DNA of 64,000 nucleotides from Takifugu bimaculatus (GCA_004026145.2 CP034993.1:13476290-13540289), one strand, 5' to 3'; shown: positions 28,975-43,228, counted from the first letter of the stretch. Notes: a model not told the origin generated them from the letters alone. A program made the numbers and translations.

Positions 28975-29847
28975 GGAAAGTACATATAGAATTTCCTCAG
29001 CTGCCTCTAAATGTTTATGCATGACACAAACCATTAACCATAAGTGCACGTGCGACACTGCCTCATTAGCTAATCAAACCAGAGCCTCAGACATGAGGAG
29101 ACGTCTCATTAGGCAGTAGTGGAGACGATTAGATGAGCGAAGAGTCATCTCGGGGATTATTTTATGCTGCTGTGCTGTTATGTTTGTGCAAAAACACAAA
29201 CTTGAGCTCAATGGGTGATCTGGAGCCTCGCTTTCAAAAGCGTCTCATGTACAAATTAGGCTGTGGTCAGAGGTCTGATTCCTAAGAGGTTTACAGAAGC
29301 ACTAATGTCCAGATCTGTCATTTGCATTAATTTTTCTTTCTCAAGCTGTAAACAGGAAGCTTTTGACCTTATAAGTTGGTCAGACAAAGATGAAACCATC
29401 GTCACTGGCAATCGCAACAATAAATACCCGATTTTTTATTTTTTTTGTGCATCTTTTTGTCACTCTGAAGTATTCATCAGCTCACTGATATACAGGCCTG
29501 GGCGTCAGGGAAAGCGGAGCAGGTTGATAGAGGACATCAGGGTTTAGCTGAGCAGTTATGGATTTCAGAGAGCTGGTGTGAATTAATGATCAATGTTTCA
29601 TCCACTTGTGTGCTAAAGCATGACTGGTACGGCCACATTATGGAGGCGCTGAAGTGTTTGTGTCGCATTGTTTGGCTACGTCAGGAAATATAACAGTCTG
29701 CAGCATCACGTGAGGGGAAAGAGGACCTTTTGCAGAGTGGGAAAAACAGCATTGCTAATATCGCCATGGCGGAATAAATCAGATACCTGCCAGAAAAATA
29801 AAAACAATCCTTTTCCGTTCGGACTTCCTCCTAAAACTCATATATCA

Positions 29848-29875
29848 CCCCCTCCCCCCCCCCCCCCCCCCCCCC
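29848..29875. repeat. Poly-C tract (C22)
   Basis: Twenty-two consecutive C (29854-29875) after CCCCCT; the length is likely to be unreliable in an assembly. Confidence 0.9.
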
Positions 29876-31708
29876 TATTCTGTGCTCACTCCTGTTTTCT
29901 TTACCTCGAACTCAACTCTTTATTTATTACTCCCTCTCTAGTCCTCATCTAACTGTAACCTTATCAGGTTCGAATCTGTGAACAACGGCAATCTGCAGCT
30001 ACCGCGGAGCAACATCACATGTCTGGCTGCAGCTTATCACCTTTTTATAATGCCAGTAAACATAAAGCCTTGCCACCTTTTCTGCATCATCATCATCATC
30101 GTCAGCATCACCATCACCATTGGAGTTAATAAAGCTGCATGAATGTGCAAATCCCAGAGGTAGGAGACAAAACAGCGCCCACTGCAGCTGGTTGGGGTGC
30201 ACTGTCTTCGATGGCTGCCCTGTGGGCTGTTCCTGCATCCCAGAGGAGTTCAGTAACACACCAAAGAGCTGTGAGTTACCGAACAATCTGTCGCATCAGT
30301 GTGACCTTTAAGACACACAGCGGGCAACCCAGAGACGCTTGGCACGGCTCGCAAGCAAGTTTCTGTCAAGTGAAAATGTTACGCGGCAACTGTTTATTTT
30401 GATGGGACGCGTGTAGCCATTGTGCAGGTTTATGACATGCGACAGGTTTGGTGTCGTGTGAAACGCAGTCACAACAAACAGTACAACAGGAGAGGACTCA
30501 GGCAGCGGACGTGAGTGGGCTGAAAACAAAAACAGAACGTAAATGACGCAGAGGAAAATTCCGCGTCATACAAGTGAAACTGAATTTTGGCTTTTAATTT
30601 GATGTAACAGGGTATTTAGAAAAACTGGAAAAGAGTGAAGAGAGTAGAAGCAGAATACAGACAGCTATGGAGGGGGTGGGGGGGGGCGGGGGCCTGCTAT
30701 TTGTGAAGGGCATGAAGTGGCGGACTGAGTATTCAGTGTCAAACTTGGGTTAGATTTCTTCCCTCAGCATTGTCAACACTTTTGGCTCCTCTCGCCTGGA
30801 TTTGTATGGTTCCTCCACGCAAAAGACGGGCCAGGGTTCATCGTCGGAACAGGAGCCGGCGTCAGCCCTCGTGCCAGAATCACTTTAACTTTACAACACA
30901 TGGAACCTGTGAACATGACACCAGCGCTCGGTGGTGGATAATTCTGTCACGGCCTGGGCCATCTGAAATGAATGTTCTCGGCCCACATCACTTGATCTTG
31001 CTGATCCATTCCCTTAGCCCTGGCTGGTTTGGATTTCCCCCTGCACACCAAAACATTCTGTCACACATGAACCCTCTGGATGAAAGGCTCATAAATGTAC
31101 AAAGCTTCATTTTAGTCTGTGTATGACCTATAGAGGCCTATTTACCATGTGTGCGTTGAAGAGACGGCACTCACCAGAGAGACGGCACGAGAAGAAAAAA
31201 GAAGATCAAAGTCCTGGGGTGTTAGCAGCAACCAAAGAACACAGTTGGGCAGCAAGGAAAGTATCTCTATAAGAAACTCTGAAGGAGAAAAAACATATGA
31301 GTTTGTTTAGTGTTGTTGGGGGAAAGAAGATGGTGGTGTATTAAGAGGGAATAAGATCCAAGGCTGTTCAGATTTAGCAGGCATCTGATGACGACTCTAG
31401 CTGTTGTTGATACAAAGACTCAAGAGCAACAACACTGGAGCCTGTTCTGACAACCAGTGGCCTTGATTGTCTAGTTCTATATGAACAATGAGTGTAACAC
31501 ATCAAATAGTGTGTATCAGAAATTATATAAAATGCAGAAGACTAATGTCTCTGTTACATTACAATAAAAGCCAGTTAGCTTAGTGTGGCGTGAGTACTGA
31601 AATGTTTAATATATGAGTGGTGTAGAATTCCAGGTCTGGGATCGTTAGTTATTAGAACTCATAAAGGGGAGCCAAAACCATTTCCAGGCTAAATGAGATG
31701 TAGATAGC

Positions 31709-31886
<178 letters not shown>

Positions 31887-32044
31887 TTGTTGAGCACTTG
31901 GGTCCCATCAATCTTGTCATCTTCCAGCAGTAACAAATCAGCAGATTTCCCACTTGATTTAAATGCACCGTCGTACGTCCAAAAGCCAAACGCTGTGTTT
32001 TTCTTTGCGAGAGCTTGCATGAAATGAAACACTCCAGCTTTCAA
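31887..32044 (-). other. Open frame of about 50 codons abutting the GATA tract
   Basis: The minus-strand frame from 32044 down to the GATA repeat (FHFMQALAKKNTAFGFWTYD, then KSADLLLLEDDKIDG) has a protein-like composition and no stop before entering the microsatellite. Not recognised; could be an old repeat or chance. Confidence 0.15.
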
Positions 32045-33254
32045 TGTCTGATGTCTTTTTTTATTAAGCCTGGATATTTTATGGTTGAAGGGAATGAGAC
32101 ATATTGGCTAAATCCAGTGTGTTGTTTTAGGACCGGCGCAGCTACTCGAGGAGAGTAGTCATTTCGATCTACACCCCATTCAGCAGCCCATAAAGAGCAA
32201 AACCTTGGAGAATGTGCGTGTGCAAGTATTTTGCGGAAAAGAAAACATTATTAAAACAAGTGATGAGAAAAGAAGGATAACCGGGCTAAATGGACAAGAT
32301 GGATCCCCGTCCTCAAATGTAACTCCTTTCGCTTTCTGACGTGCATGCAGTCATTGGAAACACACATAAACACGTGCAACGTTCGCCGATCAGGCTGACC
32401 ACCCAGCCTGTGCCCCCTGGCCCCCACCTCTCACCTCACTCAGGGGCGCTATAGTTGAGAAAATGTACACCATACACTTCCTTCCCTCCCTCCCTTCGTC
32501 CTCCATGTGCTCCCATCTCTCTTTCTCAGTCTCTCCCTCTCTCCTTTACTCTCTCAGTGGTCCCATTCATGTTGTAACAACTCGTAAAGGAAGGAGACTT
32601 TGACCCCCTCAGTGAAAAGTTCCCAGTCTCTGTCGTTCATGTAGGAGGGTTGGGCAAATTCAGGCTGACTTTTACCTGGTCATGGCAGCAGCGGTGTGCC
32701 CACGCTGTTCAAAGTTCCTTTGTAAGTTTCCAGTTGTTAAATGCTTTTCTTATAAAAACTACTGACTTATGACAATACTTCACAAAGGCATAGGACTAAT
32801 TTTAAATGTCTAAAAACATTACTTTTAAAGAAAGAACCACCTGATAATCTGAGGTGATCGCCTCACCCATGAAACTTCAATGTGGAGTCAAATACATGAT
32901 GTTCTTAAAATCTATAGTATTACATGATATGTAGCACAATGAATTAGTCAAGGCACTTGATGAGAACTAACAGATTATATATATATTGTGAACATTTGGA
33001 TATTGAATCAAAATGTAGAATTAATTAAAAGGCCAGTGTGTTTAGTTAGCAAGAACAGATCAGGCAGGAAAATCCAGAATGCCCAGATAATGTCAGACAG
33101 TTTTTCAGTGATGGCAGGCGCAGGCATGTGGGGGCAGTAGCAGAGGGAGCAGACCGAGGTCAGCTCGGTATAAGGAATGGGATCTCTCCTTTATTTCAGA
33201 AAACCATTATCAGTCATTTTGCATCCTTTACCATTAGCAACCAAACACTACTGT

Positions 33255-33343
<89 letters not shown>

Positions 33344-36124
33344 GCGCTCTTTATAAACACATCAGTTGGACTGACAGTGCACAGCAGGGTGGGAGGGAAA
33401 GTCTTGAGACAGCCCGGGACAGAGGTCTCATAAAAAATCACTTGTAATTTATTTCGCTCCAAATTGGAAAGTGCACGCTCACACCTGACTAAATCATCAC
33501 ACGTCAACTGGAGACTGCCCCCCGCTGCACTCTGAGGAAACCTGATCCTAGTTTTGCCGCGCAGACCCGAGCCAGGGCTGGCAGAAAAAACACATCCTCA
33601 TGCCACATGCACACACTAACTAATGAATTCTGCAGATGTGCCACTCCTGATAGCCCATCCCAGTTACCTTTTCCACTCAGTCTAACTGGCCCCACTGGAC
33701 AGCTGGGCTTCAATTTTTCATTTGTCTGTTATTTATTTTTCACATGGTCTTTTCATGCCCTTTTGTTGTTGTTTTTTAAAATTACTTTCTCCTGGTTCTT
33801 CTTCAGTAGCCATTTATTGTTCCTAAAACAAATTGTATGTACATAAGTACTTTAAAATGTTAGAACTTGACCTTAGGTCTGAAAAAAATTACGAACTTAT
33901 AGTAAAAGCTAAGAAATGACGTCATCATTGAAAACAAGTGACTTCTAGGTGCTAGTCATTGTAAAAACATACAGTAGTTGTTTCTGCTGGCTCAGTGGTA
34001 CATAGTTCAGTACCACTAATGGACCATTCATGCATGTGTAGTCCAAACATTGTTGTCACCTCCTCCTTTCCCTCCACAGTTACTCGTCCTCTTCTTCACC
34101 CAGTGAGGACTTTGTGAAGCGTTGTGAGGCAAGCACAGCAACAAATCCCAGCATGTGAAAGCAAAGACTTGACATTTGCAAGCAGGACAGGAAAAAAATG
34201 ACGCGTGTCACTCCCGCGAACCCCCTCAGTGGACTTCTGCTAAAAGAAGCTGCCTATTTAGTTCAAAGCAACGGGGGAAAGCCCACTCAGAACACAGAGT
34301 GCTCACTTATGTGGAGAATTCTGTGTTGGAGGGAGGACATTTGTAAAATAAAGTGGTCAAGTGTGGCTGTAACTAAGAAACAGTTTGCAAACCTCAATCC
34401 AGAACCTGAAGGTCTGAACTAGAGGACAGCAAGTCCTGGGGTCAAACCATGTAATCATTGTTTGTCTTTTTAGTTTCAGACCTGAGCTTAAAGTCACCTG
34501 ACAAAATCCTTAATGCTAAAAAGCCATATATTAAATTAAATATACAGCAGCAGATAATTTAAGGTAAATAAACAAATAAGAAGCAGCATCAACTGACTGA
34601 CTGAGTTACATGACTACATGCTATGACAGTTATTTTTCTATTCAAAATATGTGAACATAAAAGGAGTGGACTGGTTACAGTTATCAATACCGGCCTTCAA
34701 AAAACTGATGAAATATTCTACAGGGCTAATCTGACAGTCCTGAAACTTCATTAGCACATTTAAGGAACATATAAATGCTGTATCTCCTGTGTACTGAAGA
34801 TCTTCCTACCATGACAGCCCTGGTGCAGTGGAAACACCAACACATCATGGCTTTAGGCATGACTGCACGCAGTACCAAGGGTACTATAGCAAGAACACTT
34901 GTGGTGGAACACAGATCTAGTGATGATTTGGTAGAACAGTTTTGAAGATGAATGTGCTTTGCTTGCACAATGTTCTAATGTTGAATCTTGAGGGATTTGG
35001 CAAGAGTAGCATCCCAAAGAGTCTCAACTGTTTGATGGCCTATCAACAGAGGAAGAAAAAACTGTGTAAAGTATCCATCTGTCTGTTTCTGTCAGGGATG
35101 GTTAACTCTATCTGTGCACACTTTGTGACCAGATGTTCCCCTCTGTATAACCCAGGCAGATCACATCCTGAGTTAATGCTCAGTTCTCTTTCCACTGGCA
35201 CGATCTCATTCTCCTACAAGGCCAAGAGACTATTAAAATTAATTGCTTCTAAATCATGTTCCAAATGCTATTTTTACTTTATCAAACATTTGTAAAACAT
35301 GTTAAAGACTTTGCTGATGCATCCACACACAGGTTCCGCTCACGTGTCCTGAAGGTACAGAGCATTTTTAATTGCTCTGAAGGACAGATTTACACTGGTG
35401 ATTTGCACTATTTTGAATTGCGCCTAAAGACAGGGCACGATTGTGTCAACAGAGGGTTTCCGGCCTTGTTTTCAGTGTCACTGTCATCAAATAATAAATA
35501 ATGTGCCAATGAGAGGTAGGGTCGGGTGGTGAACAACAGATTTTATCTCAGCCACTCATCTCATCTGATATTTCAAGCTCTGAAGGTTTGAAATGACAAG
35601 CATGCCGCAACACAATAGCATGCCATTGCAATGCCATCCAGTGAGATCATAAAACAAATCCTTTGGCTGTCAGGCAAAATCACAGTGTCTACTGTGAACA
35701 AGGTCTATTTACTGTCAAAATAAAAATAGTAGTTAAAATTGCTTTTCTGTGTTGCCCAGACACTCTGGTCAGGAAACAGTGGCTATGTGGAGCCATGTAA
35801 TTTCACGTAATTGTACTTTGCTATGATCAAAAAGTAACAAATCACATATGTAATTACTAAAACATCATCATCTTGTGTGGTCTACTGAGGTCATAATATC
35901 TTGTTTGAATGAAAAGATGGCCGCAACGGTAAATATAAGAGAAGACTGTTTTGTGAAGTGTTCTGTGTTGTTTTAACCATTTGATATCAAAAAGACAAAC
36001 TTTTTCACTCTAGGAAAGTGCATTGGCAGTTAGGGTTAATGTGTTGGCTGGATGTTTGCCACATGAACAAGAGCGTCCAGCATTGTGCTTTTGCCTTCAT
36101 CTTCCGAGTGCTTGTCTGTCGCAG
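32045..36124. other. Intergenic, no gene seen
   Basis: One long GT repeat. Plus-strand frames at 34942-35295 (117 codons) and 35256-35501 have no recognisable domain. Confidence 0.5.
33252..33339. repeat. GT microsatellite
   Basis: About 88 bp of (GT)n with one GA interruption near 33260. Confidence 0.97.
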
Positions 36125-36475
36125 GGGTGACATCCTCAGTAGGAAGGCCACGGACATTTCCACCAGCTCCTCTGGGGGAATCCCAAGGCATTCCCAGACT
36201 TTGCATTCTTGTCCTTTCAGCCTTATCCAAAGCTCATGACCATAGGTGAGGCTTGGAACATGGACTGACAGGTACTGGTCTGCCGGCTCATTTCTCTTTA
36301 CCACAATGGACCAGCTCAGTGTCCCCAGTACTGCAGATTCTGCCCCAATCTGTCATTAATTTGAACAACATCTCGAGATACTTGAACTCCTCCACTTGGG
36401 GCAGTAACTCTCCACATTCATTCGGGCTGAGGAACCTGGTTTTAAAAGTAGTTCATCTCCATCCCAGCTATGAGC
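36125..36475 (-). pseudogene. Decayed LINE relic (CR1/L2/Rex1-like), minus strand
   Basis: Read on the minus strand, the segment resembles the reverse-transcriptase C-terminal region of a LINE abundant in teleosts: VHVPSLTYGHELW near 36230-36260 and, soon after, WECLGIPPEELVEMS. Higher coordinates (about 36350-36470) match the nucleotide pattern of the same element (CGAGATACTTGAACTCCTCC). The long stretch that normally separates YGHELW from the PPEEL motif is missing, so the copy has an internal deletion besides frameshifts. Identification is from memory of the family pattern. Confidence 0.6.
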
Positions 36476-39400
36476 AGTGAAGTAGTTTGTACTGTTTGCA
36501 TGTCTTCAGTTTGGGAAATATATTTTTAGAGTTTTTAGAAACACCTTAAGAGATCATTGTTCTTGTGGGAACCTTCTGCATTACTGCTGTGCATTAGCCT
36601 CATTACAACAACCCAAGTTTTACTTTCATTCATTTTCCAAACACTGCAACAAAGACCCATCAATCTCTGCGGTTTTGCACATCAAATGAAATGTGTATTT
36701 TTGTGCAGCGTAAACAGACACCACAGAAACCATCTTCCCTGCAACCCAGATGTGGGTCCAGAGTGTAGAGGCCCATCAACATTCTGGCCAATTCCCAATG
36801 CTGTCATATCCTGCCATGTGTACAGAGGCCACTGTCCAGGCCAGGCCAGGTGAAGTCCCGTACTTCATTACATAATGACTTAGGAAGTCATCCGTCAGTG
36901 CAGTGGGGAGGGCTGGCAATCAAATGGTCCCCATTTTACTCCCCCTGCCCCTCTGTGTGAGCTGCGGCTTCCACCAGTACGTGAGTGTGACAGCGCCGGG
37001 GTGTTTGTGTAAAGCTAAATCAGTCTGAGAGGGATGGAAATGATCCAGTGTTCTGTGTATGTGTGTGTCCTAGCTAATGATTTAGTGTGACAAATGATGA
37101 GTTGAGAACAAACACAAGCAGCCCAACAGTCTGTCCACACAAATAAACAAACAGAGGAGACAGACAAACAGGCCGACGGGAGGAGCGACAGCGGAGATAG
37201 AGGTGATCAATCATAGTTAAGCACAGATCCCCGCAGCTTGATGCCGCTCTGATCGCCAGTGCAGCGTTGCGTGTGTGGCCATCCACCTGCCGCTGTGAGC
37301 GTGTGAACGCATGATTTTTGGTAGGGACTTGTGTGCGAGCAGTGTGGCCACCGTGCCCTGACAGTATGCGTGCATTTCTGAGCGAGAAAGTGTGCATGTG
37401 TGGGATGTAACCCAAGCCAGAGCGGCACAACACAGCAGACTGTTCAAAGGCCCGTTTATATTATTACAGCTTGTCCAGCTGCTCAAGACAGACAAACAAG
37501 ACTTAGAGCTCAGAGCTGCAAAAAACAGACCTCCCACCCCATTGCTGAAACCCCTGTGGCCCAGCCCAACCCTGCATTGTGCCTCATAAAAAGACAAACA
37601 AAAGTCCACAAACAGAAAAAAAGTGCAAGAGGAAGTTTTCAGCAAAATGATGAATGATGTTAAAGAAAAGAAAAGAAAACTTAAAATCACCACCTAGCAC
37701 AAAACATTTTCATCTTTTCGAATTATTTTATTTATTCTGACATTCAGTGTGATGAAATTGGCTGTCTGGGATATTTGTACTGAATCTCTACCAAATTCTG
37801 CTCCCTGTTTCACAATAAAACTCCCTAACTCATAATTCATGAGCTTTCAGGCAGATGGACACGGGAGTTTCCATGATATAAAGCTTTGTTTCCTTTCTGA
37901 TAATGTCCATTTATTTTGAATAGATAGGGTAAACCTGCGTCAACATTTGTGTAGTGAGTGGCGGTAGCCCCCTCCCCACACCACGATCTCTCCCCGTGAA
38001 CAGTATGGAAAGTGTGTATTCATTTCTGCACCACACTTTTAATGAGTAACATTGACTCCTGTGAAAATATTGAGCCTCCGTTTTACATTTGCTTTTCAAA
38101 TCTCACCCACTGCACTGACCAACGATCCCAAAACCAAAATATTGCTGTATATACATCGCCATCTCCTTGGAAAGCTGATGAAAACGAACGCCTGTGTTTC
38201 TACTGACGTTTGGCCGGCAATATTTCTTGACAGTGTGTACTCAGCGTGCCCTCTGAATGGTTTTGTTCTCTGGAGATCTAGCCCAGTGGATCAGATTGTG
38301 GTGATTAAGATCAGAGTAAGACAACACTCCCACTACCTCACACCTCTTGCCTCACTCCTCCTATATCCTATACTCCTCCTATATGTGCCCTGAATGCTTA
38401 CTTTTTCACCTCAGCTTGTGCCATTTTTTCTTCCACTCCATCCTCTGTACTCCTCACTCCTTCTTTCCCCTACTTTTCTGTCTTTCTCCTCCTCCTCCTC
38501 CTTCTCCTACCCTGCCTTCTCGTCCTCTCCCTGTTCTCCTGCCCCATTCTCTGAGTCAGGGTCCCTGTGTGCCTGTATGTAACATCAGTAAAGCTGTCAG
38601 GCGGCCAGGCCAAGGTAAACAGCCCAGCTCTGGGTTCAGGGGTGAAGGGGGCCGTGATGTTTTCCTCAGGAACCCAGGGACCCCCCTAAGGCTTCTGGCT
38701 GAAGCCAGGGGTGGGCTGAAAGGGGAAGACGATCCCCTCCATTGCTCCACCAAACAAGAACACAAAATGTTGAATATCTCTTTTTTTTTCTTTTCTGTGA
38801 TTTTCCTCTTTTTTGACTTTTTCCCAGACGCTTTTTATGGCTCGTTCTCTGAATCTGTGTATAATAAGGATTATATTATCCTCCAGTTATGATGCAAAAA
38901 TGTCTTACAAAGACACTTGGTTTCTTCATGATGATGTGCCATTATATTCTTGCAATCATTACACCCACCCACCCATCCATCCATCCATCCATCCATCCAT
39001 CCATCCACCCATCCATCCATCCATCCATCCATCCATGCATCCATCCATCCATCCATCCATCCATCTAACTACCCTTATTAAGCCCTATGTGCCCACTCTT
39101 GGGCCTAAGAAAAATGTATGCCTACGCATCCACTGTAAAGCTATTTAAACATGACAATGGCACTTAAGGATTTTAATCTTCAAAGATCAAGTGTGCAAGA
39201 AGAACTAAATGATCTGGTTTGTTGTGAATCCAACCAGTTTTATAGTCATATGAAGGGCAGAAGCTACTGAGTCGATCGACTGTTGATATACCCATTTGAT
39301 GAAAAATACATGTGTTATGATGCTATGATGTGTCCCCCTATAACCCAAACTATATTTGAACTTTTGAAGGGCTATGTACTCTCTAACAATGTAACTGTAT

Positions 39401-42400
39401 ATATTCAGAAAGGTTTTTATACATTCCATCATTAAAACCTGCTTACAGCTGTGCTAAGGTTGAGGGCTTAATGACAATTAGAACAAAGTTTTAAACTTAC
39501 AACATAGATATTAATAACTGTTTCACAGTGGTGATTCCACAGACACACCTATAGATCCAAAAATTTAAAAATTCAAGGTGAGGAAGACTTTAACTTAATG
39601 TGTAGCACTTTAGCACTTTCCATCTAATTGTTTGGCATGTTTACTGACTGCTTCTGCCGCAAGCTCTGCCCACAAAAATCACAGCAGTAGCATTAAACGT
39701 AAAGTAATCTTAATGTGTGGTTATTACATGATACTAAAAATATAAATCAGTAAGCGACATTTGTTAGAGATTGGATTACACCCTGAACCAGACACTCGCA
39801 ATAAAACTGCAAAGCATTAAAGGAGTAAGAGGATAATTTATCGGTGTGATCCAGGGTTTTGGGATGGCTCTGTATCGTATGTGTAGAGTAACACACACTG
39901 GCTGAATCACAGCGAATCATCTTCTGCTTCTCCACTAAAGTAACACTGTAACTGTAATCTGGACCACATACCCCACATTGGAGATCTTTGTTCAATATAC
40001 TGGCTTGTATTAGCATAGCATAAGCATCTCCAGTCTTTAGACTGTAGGGGGGGGGGGGAAATAGACATAAGGAAAAGAGCATGCAAACTTCATATAGAAT
40101 TACTCCGACATCATTGCACCTCTGGACAAACACATGTCAGTGTAAATTTTAATTCTTAAAGCTGAACTTGGAATTGGATATTCCTGATAAGGAAAAAGTA
40201 ACACTGGAAAGTATAGAAAGATCTAAAAGTGACAGAGTTGAAGGAGGTATAGAGAAAAGAAAGCTAGGAGGATTCAGGGAAGTGATATCTCTCACCCAGG
40301 CATGACCCCTCTCAGCCACAGTGACTGACTCTCTCCGAGGGATTCAGATGGCCCGAGAGGGAGAGCAAGAAAGGGTATATCCAGCGGTCGCAAATCAGAG
40401 GCAGCACTAAAAACATAGCAACTGGGAGCAAGAGACGCAGAAAAGGGGGAGAGAAGAAAGGCAGAGAATGTTGGGAGTTCAAGAATGGACTAAAAGTGAG
40501 GTTAACTGCTAAAAGAAAAAGTGGAGGATTTAGTAAGCAAGGCAGCCAGAGGAAAAAGGGAGAGGCAGAAAGAAAAATTGCTGAGTGAAGATGTTAGTGT
40601 GTCAAGCCAAGAAAAGCATGTAGAATTGAATTAAGACAGGAGGAGCCACCAAGTGAACCCACCAAAGAGGAAAGCTGGGGTGCACGCAGGAAGAGGACCA
40701 TTACCCGTTGTACATCAGCCGTTATATCCCTGGGTGGATTACCGTAATTTACGAGCAGTAAGGAAGAGAGGATGGATGCAGCAACAAGGGAGGCTTATAG
40801 ATTAGATATTACTTGTGAATATTGGTTTCTACCTTCTCATGTTTGATGGTAGGTGGACTTGAAAGAAGGTAAAACCTTGACAGGGACCAAACTAGGCAAC
40901 TTCCCCACTTGAGAGCTAATCATAAGATTTAATAAATGTCTAAAGGCACCAAAAAGTGACAACACACAAACCGTCAACTATAATTTAAAAATGTTCAAAA
41001 TCTTTACTCCTCCCCCCTATATTTTCTTCCTCTTTCCTTTTCCCATGCAACCCTTATTTATCCTGTAACCATCTCTCATCCGTCCCACGGTGCCACAATG
41101 GTGTGTAACAGTGCACCAACAGACCCGTGACAGGCCTGCCACCCAGACAGCCTGCCTGAGCTCGCCAGTCCCCAAAATGAGAGAAGACACCTCATCTCTT
41201 TCATTGATGAAAGATGTCCCCCCTCGTCCCCATTTACCATGTTGGACTAAACTCCTCAACACCAGATGGGTGAAAAACCTGCCAGCTTTAACCATGTTGT
41301 TATATTCCTCAAGTATCTGGTAAGCCATGGACCATATATAGTCCAAACACACATGAAATCTGTCCTGCTGCTCTGTGTTTTTAAGGGCCCAATAGGGCCA
41401 TTTTCACAGGGGTCATTTTGACTTAAACGGCAGGTCTATGAAACTATTTAAGGCCTATATTATATACAGTCAGTCCAAGTGTTTCTGTCATTGCTGTGGT
41501 GTTCTATCAGGAATTCACGCATTAAAGAACACCAATAATAAAAATAACAATAATGCCACTTATACAGATTTTAATGATACTAGTGTTACATTAATTACAT
41601 TAATACACATGTTGCTTTGGACAAAAGTGTCTGCTACTTGACAAAAATATAAAATGTATTGCAATTTAACAAACTGGTGCCACCATGTACCTGTAGTAAC
41701 ATGTCAGCACAGCCATCTTTTAGACCTTAATACTGAGATAGACAGGCTCTAGTTATGGCTTCATTTAAACTTAGATTTATATCTAAAACAGCTAAAATGA
41801 CCTACAGCTGTATCATTTGAAGAGAACCTTACTCAGCATCAGTGACTCTAGCAGGGAAGGCAGCAATCAAAGTGTCCTGGAGCCAGAGTGTAGACGTTAA
41901 TCTCATTAACATACTGTAAGGTCACTGAAAATGAGCTGTAGGTTGAGCAAATCCCAAACAAATTCCCAGCTGAAAGAATTGCATTGAACCCTCCCCATGT
42001 GTCCGCTGTCCACTCTGTCAGACGACTCGATATAAATAACTTCAGCCCAACAAGACTCCAAAGTTATAAAGTATGTTGAAATAAGGTTTAGTTCCTATGA
42101 TGTGATATGTGTATGTAACATACTGTATATAAGTAACAATATATAAGTATTATACTGAGTGGTGATTTTTTTAAAGCTTTTTTTAAGCTTTAAGCTATTT
42201 TTTGTTTTTCTTAAATAAATGCAACAGCAGGATAAAAATCAGATGTAAATTTAAAAATAAAATCTGTTCTATAACAACAGTAGAATTTGGTCCAAAACTT
42301 TCAAAAGAAGAAGAAAGAGAGGAAATATGGCCTCTTTAACTTCTTTCAAGAAGGTTTTTTTTTAAGTACACAACAAACCCATCAGTGAGCTGATATTTAG

Positions 42401-42749
42401 CCTCTCAGTGTCCAGTTGGTCTACATTACTGCAACAAGTCTGCGCTCACATCTGACACTGAAATCATTTGTTGTTATTAATGATGAGGGTCACTATTTAA
42501 AAGGGCAGCCTCATGGGAAATGTTGCTTCCTTTCTGTGACCCATGCATGGCAAGAGCTCCGACAAGAATCTGGGAAACTTTAGTCAGTTGGGTTAAGTTA
42601 TTTTCTTAGTAGGGTCAAAGTCACACTGTCCAGTTCAAGGCAAAATTAAATCACTGCTACCATTTATTTGATTTCTTTTTCACTGGAAAAAGTCTTTATC
42701 ATCCCCTCAACAGCAGCTATATACCTTCCACAAAACTGATTTTAAGCAT
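36476..42749. other. Intergenic, no gene seen
   Basis: Contains the CCAT repeat. Pyrimidine-rich DNA at 38400-38560 produces a 181-codon frame of low complexity with no domain. Confidence 0.5.
38963..39066. repeat. CCAT tetranucleotide microsatellite
   Basis: About 100 bp of (CCAT)n with CCAC and GCAT variants. Runs of this type often form the tail of dispersed fish repeats, but no repeat body is recognisable beside it. Confidence 0.95.
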
Positions 42750-42922
42750 TTTATTAAATTCTGAAGCTCTCGCTTGAACATGTAATTTAGTGTTCAGCGC
42801 TGGGAAGACCTGGCAGTGCGAGGAGATGTTGTGGGTCAAACTTGGCCTCATCAAGATTCATCTTGGACCTCAGATGCCTTTTCTCATCTTCACTTTCTGG
42901 CAGTATCCCCCTGGAGCCCCAG
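42750..42922 (-). other. Orphan terminal-exon-like segment, minus strand
   Basis: On the minus strand a pyrimidine-rich CTTTTGTTGTGTCTTATAG precedes 42922. The following frame (WGSRGILPESEDEKRHLRSK...) is open for 44 codons, rich in Glu/Asp/Lys/Arg, to TAA ending at 42787, and AATAAA follows at 42755-42750. No family recognised. It lies 6.3 kb beyond the end of the foxd2 3' UTR on the same strand. Confidence 0.3.
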
Positions 42923-43140
42923 CTATAAGACACAACAAAAGGGTTAATAGAGCTTTGTGTCATTAGTAGCAAGGCTTAAAAGGCATTAATGACAATTAAT
43001 CACTGATTACACAGGACATGGTGGACAAGTCCAACACAGCCATGATGCTGCTTATCCACCAGAGTCATGCTGGCACTGGCTAACATGGCTTGAAACTGGA
43101 TGAACTGGAGGAACTTTACTGTTCAACTATTAAAGCGCTC

Positions 43141-43150
43141 ACTCTCTCTC

Positions 43151-43183
<33 letters not shown>

Positions 43184-43228
43184 CATACACACACACAACC
43201 ACACATACAAAGAGAGAGAGAAAGAGAG
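43141..43228. repeat. CT-rich tract facing a GA-rich tract (potential hairpin)
   Basis: CT/TTTCTC repeats at 43141-43185, a CA-rich spacer, then AGAGAGAGAAAGAGAG at 43211-43228. The two sides are complementary and could pair. Confidence 0.85.

Larger units (their letters stand above)
28223..31708. other. Intergenic, no gene seen
   Basis: Holds A17 and C22 runs. 28780-29200 is a candidate regulatory stretch. A 118-codon plus frame (30770-31126) is not recognised and probably chance. Confidence 0.5.

Noticed and set aside
30770..31126. 118-codon plus frame with a basic N-terminal part
   Set aside because: The Arg-rich part faintly recalls LINE ORFs, but no conserved motif could be confirmed.
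33128..33507. Val-Cys and His-Thr repeat frames
   Set aside because: Translations of the GT/CA microsatellite.
38347..38892. 181-codon plus-strand open frame
   Set aside because: Generated by pyrimidine-rich low-complexity DNA (Ser/Pro/Leu/Phe), no family signature.
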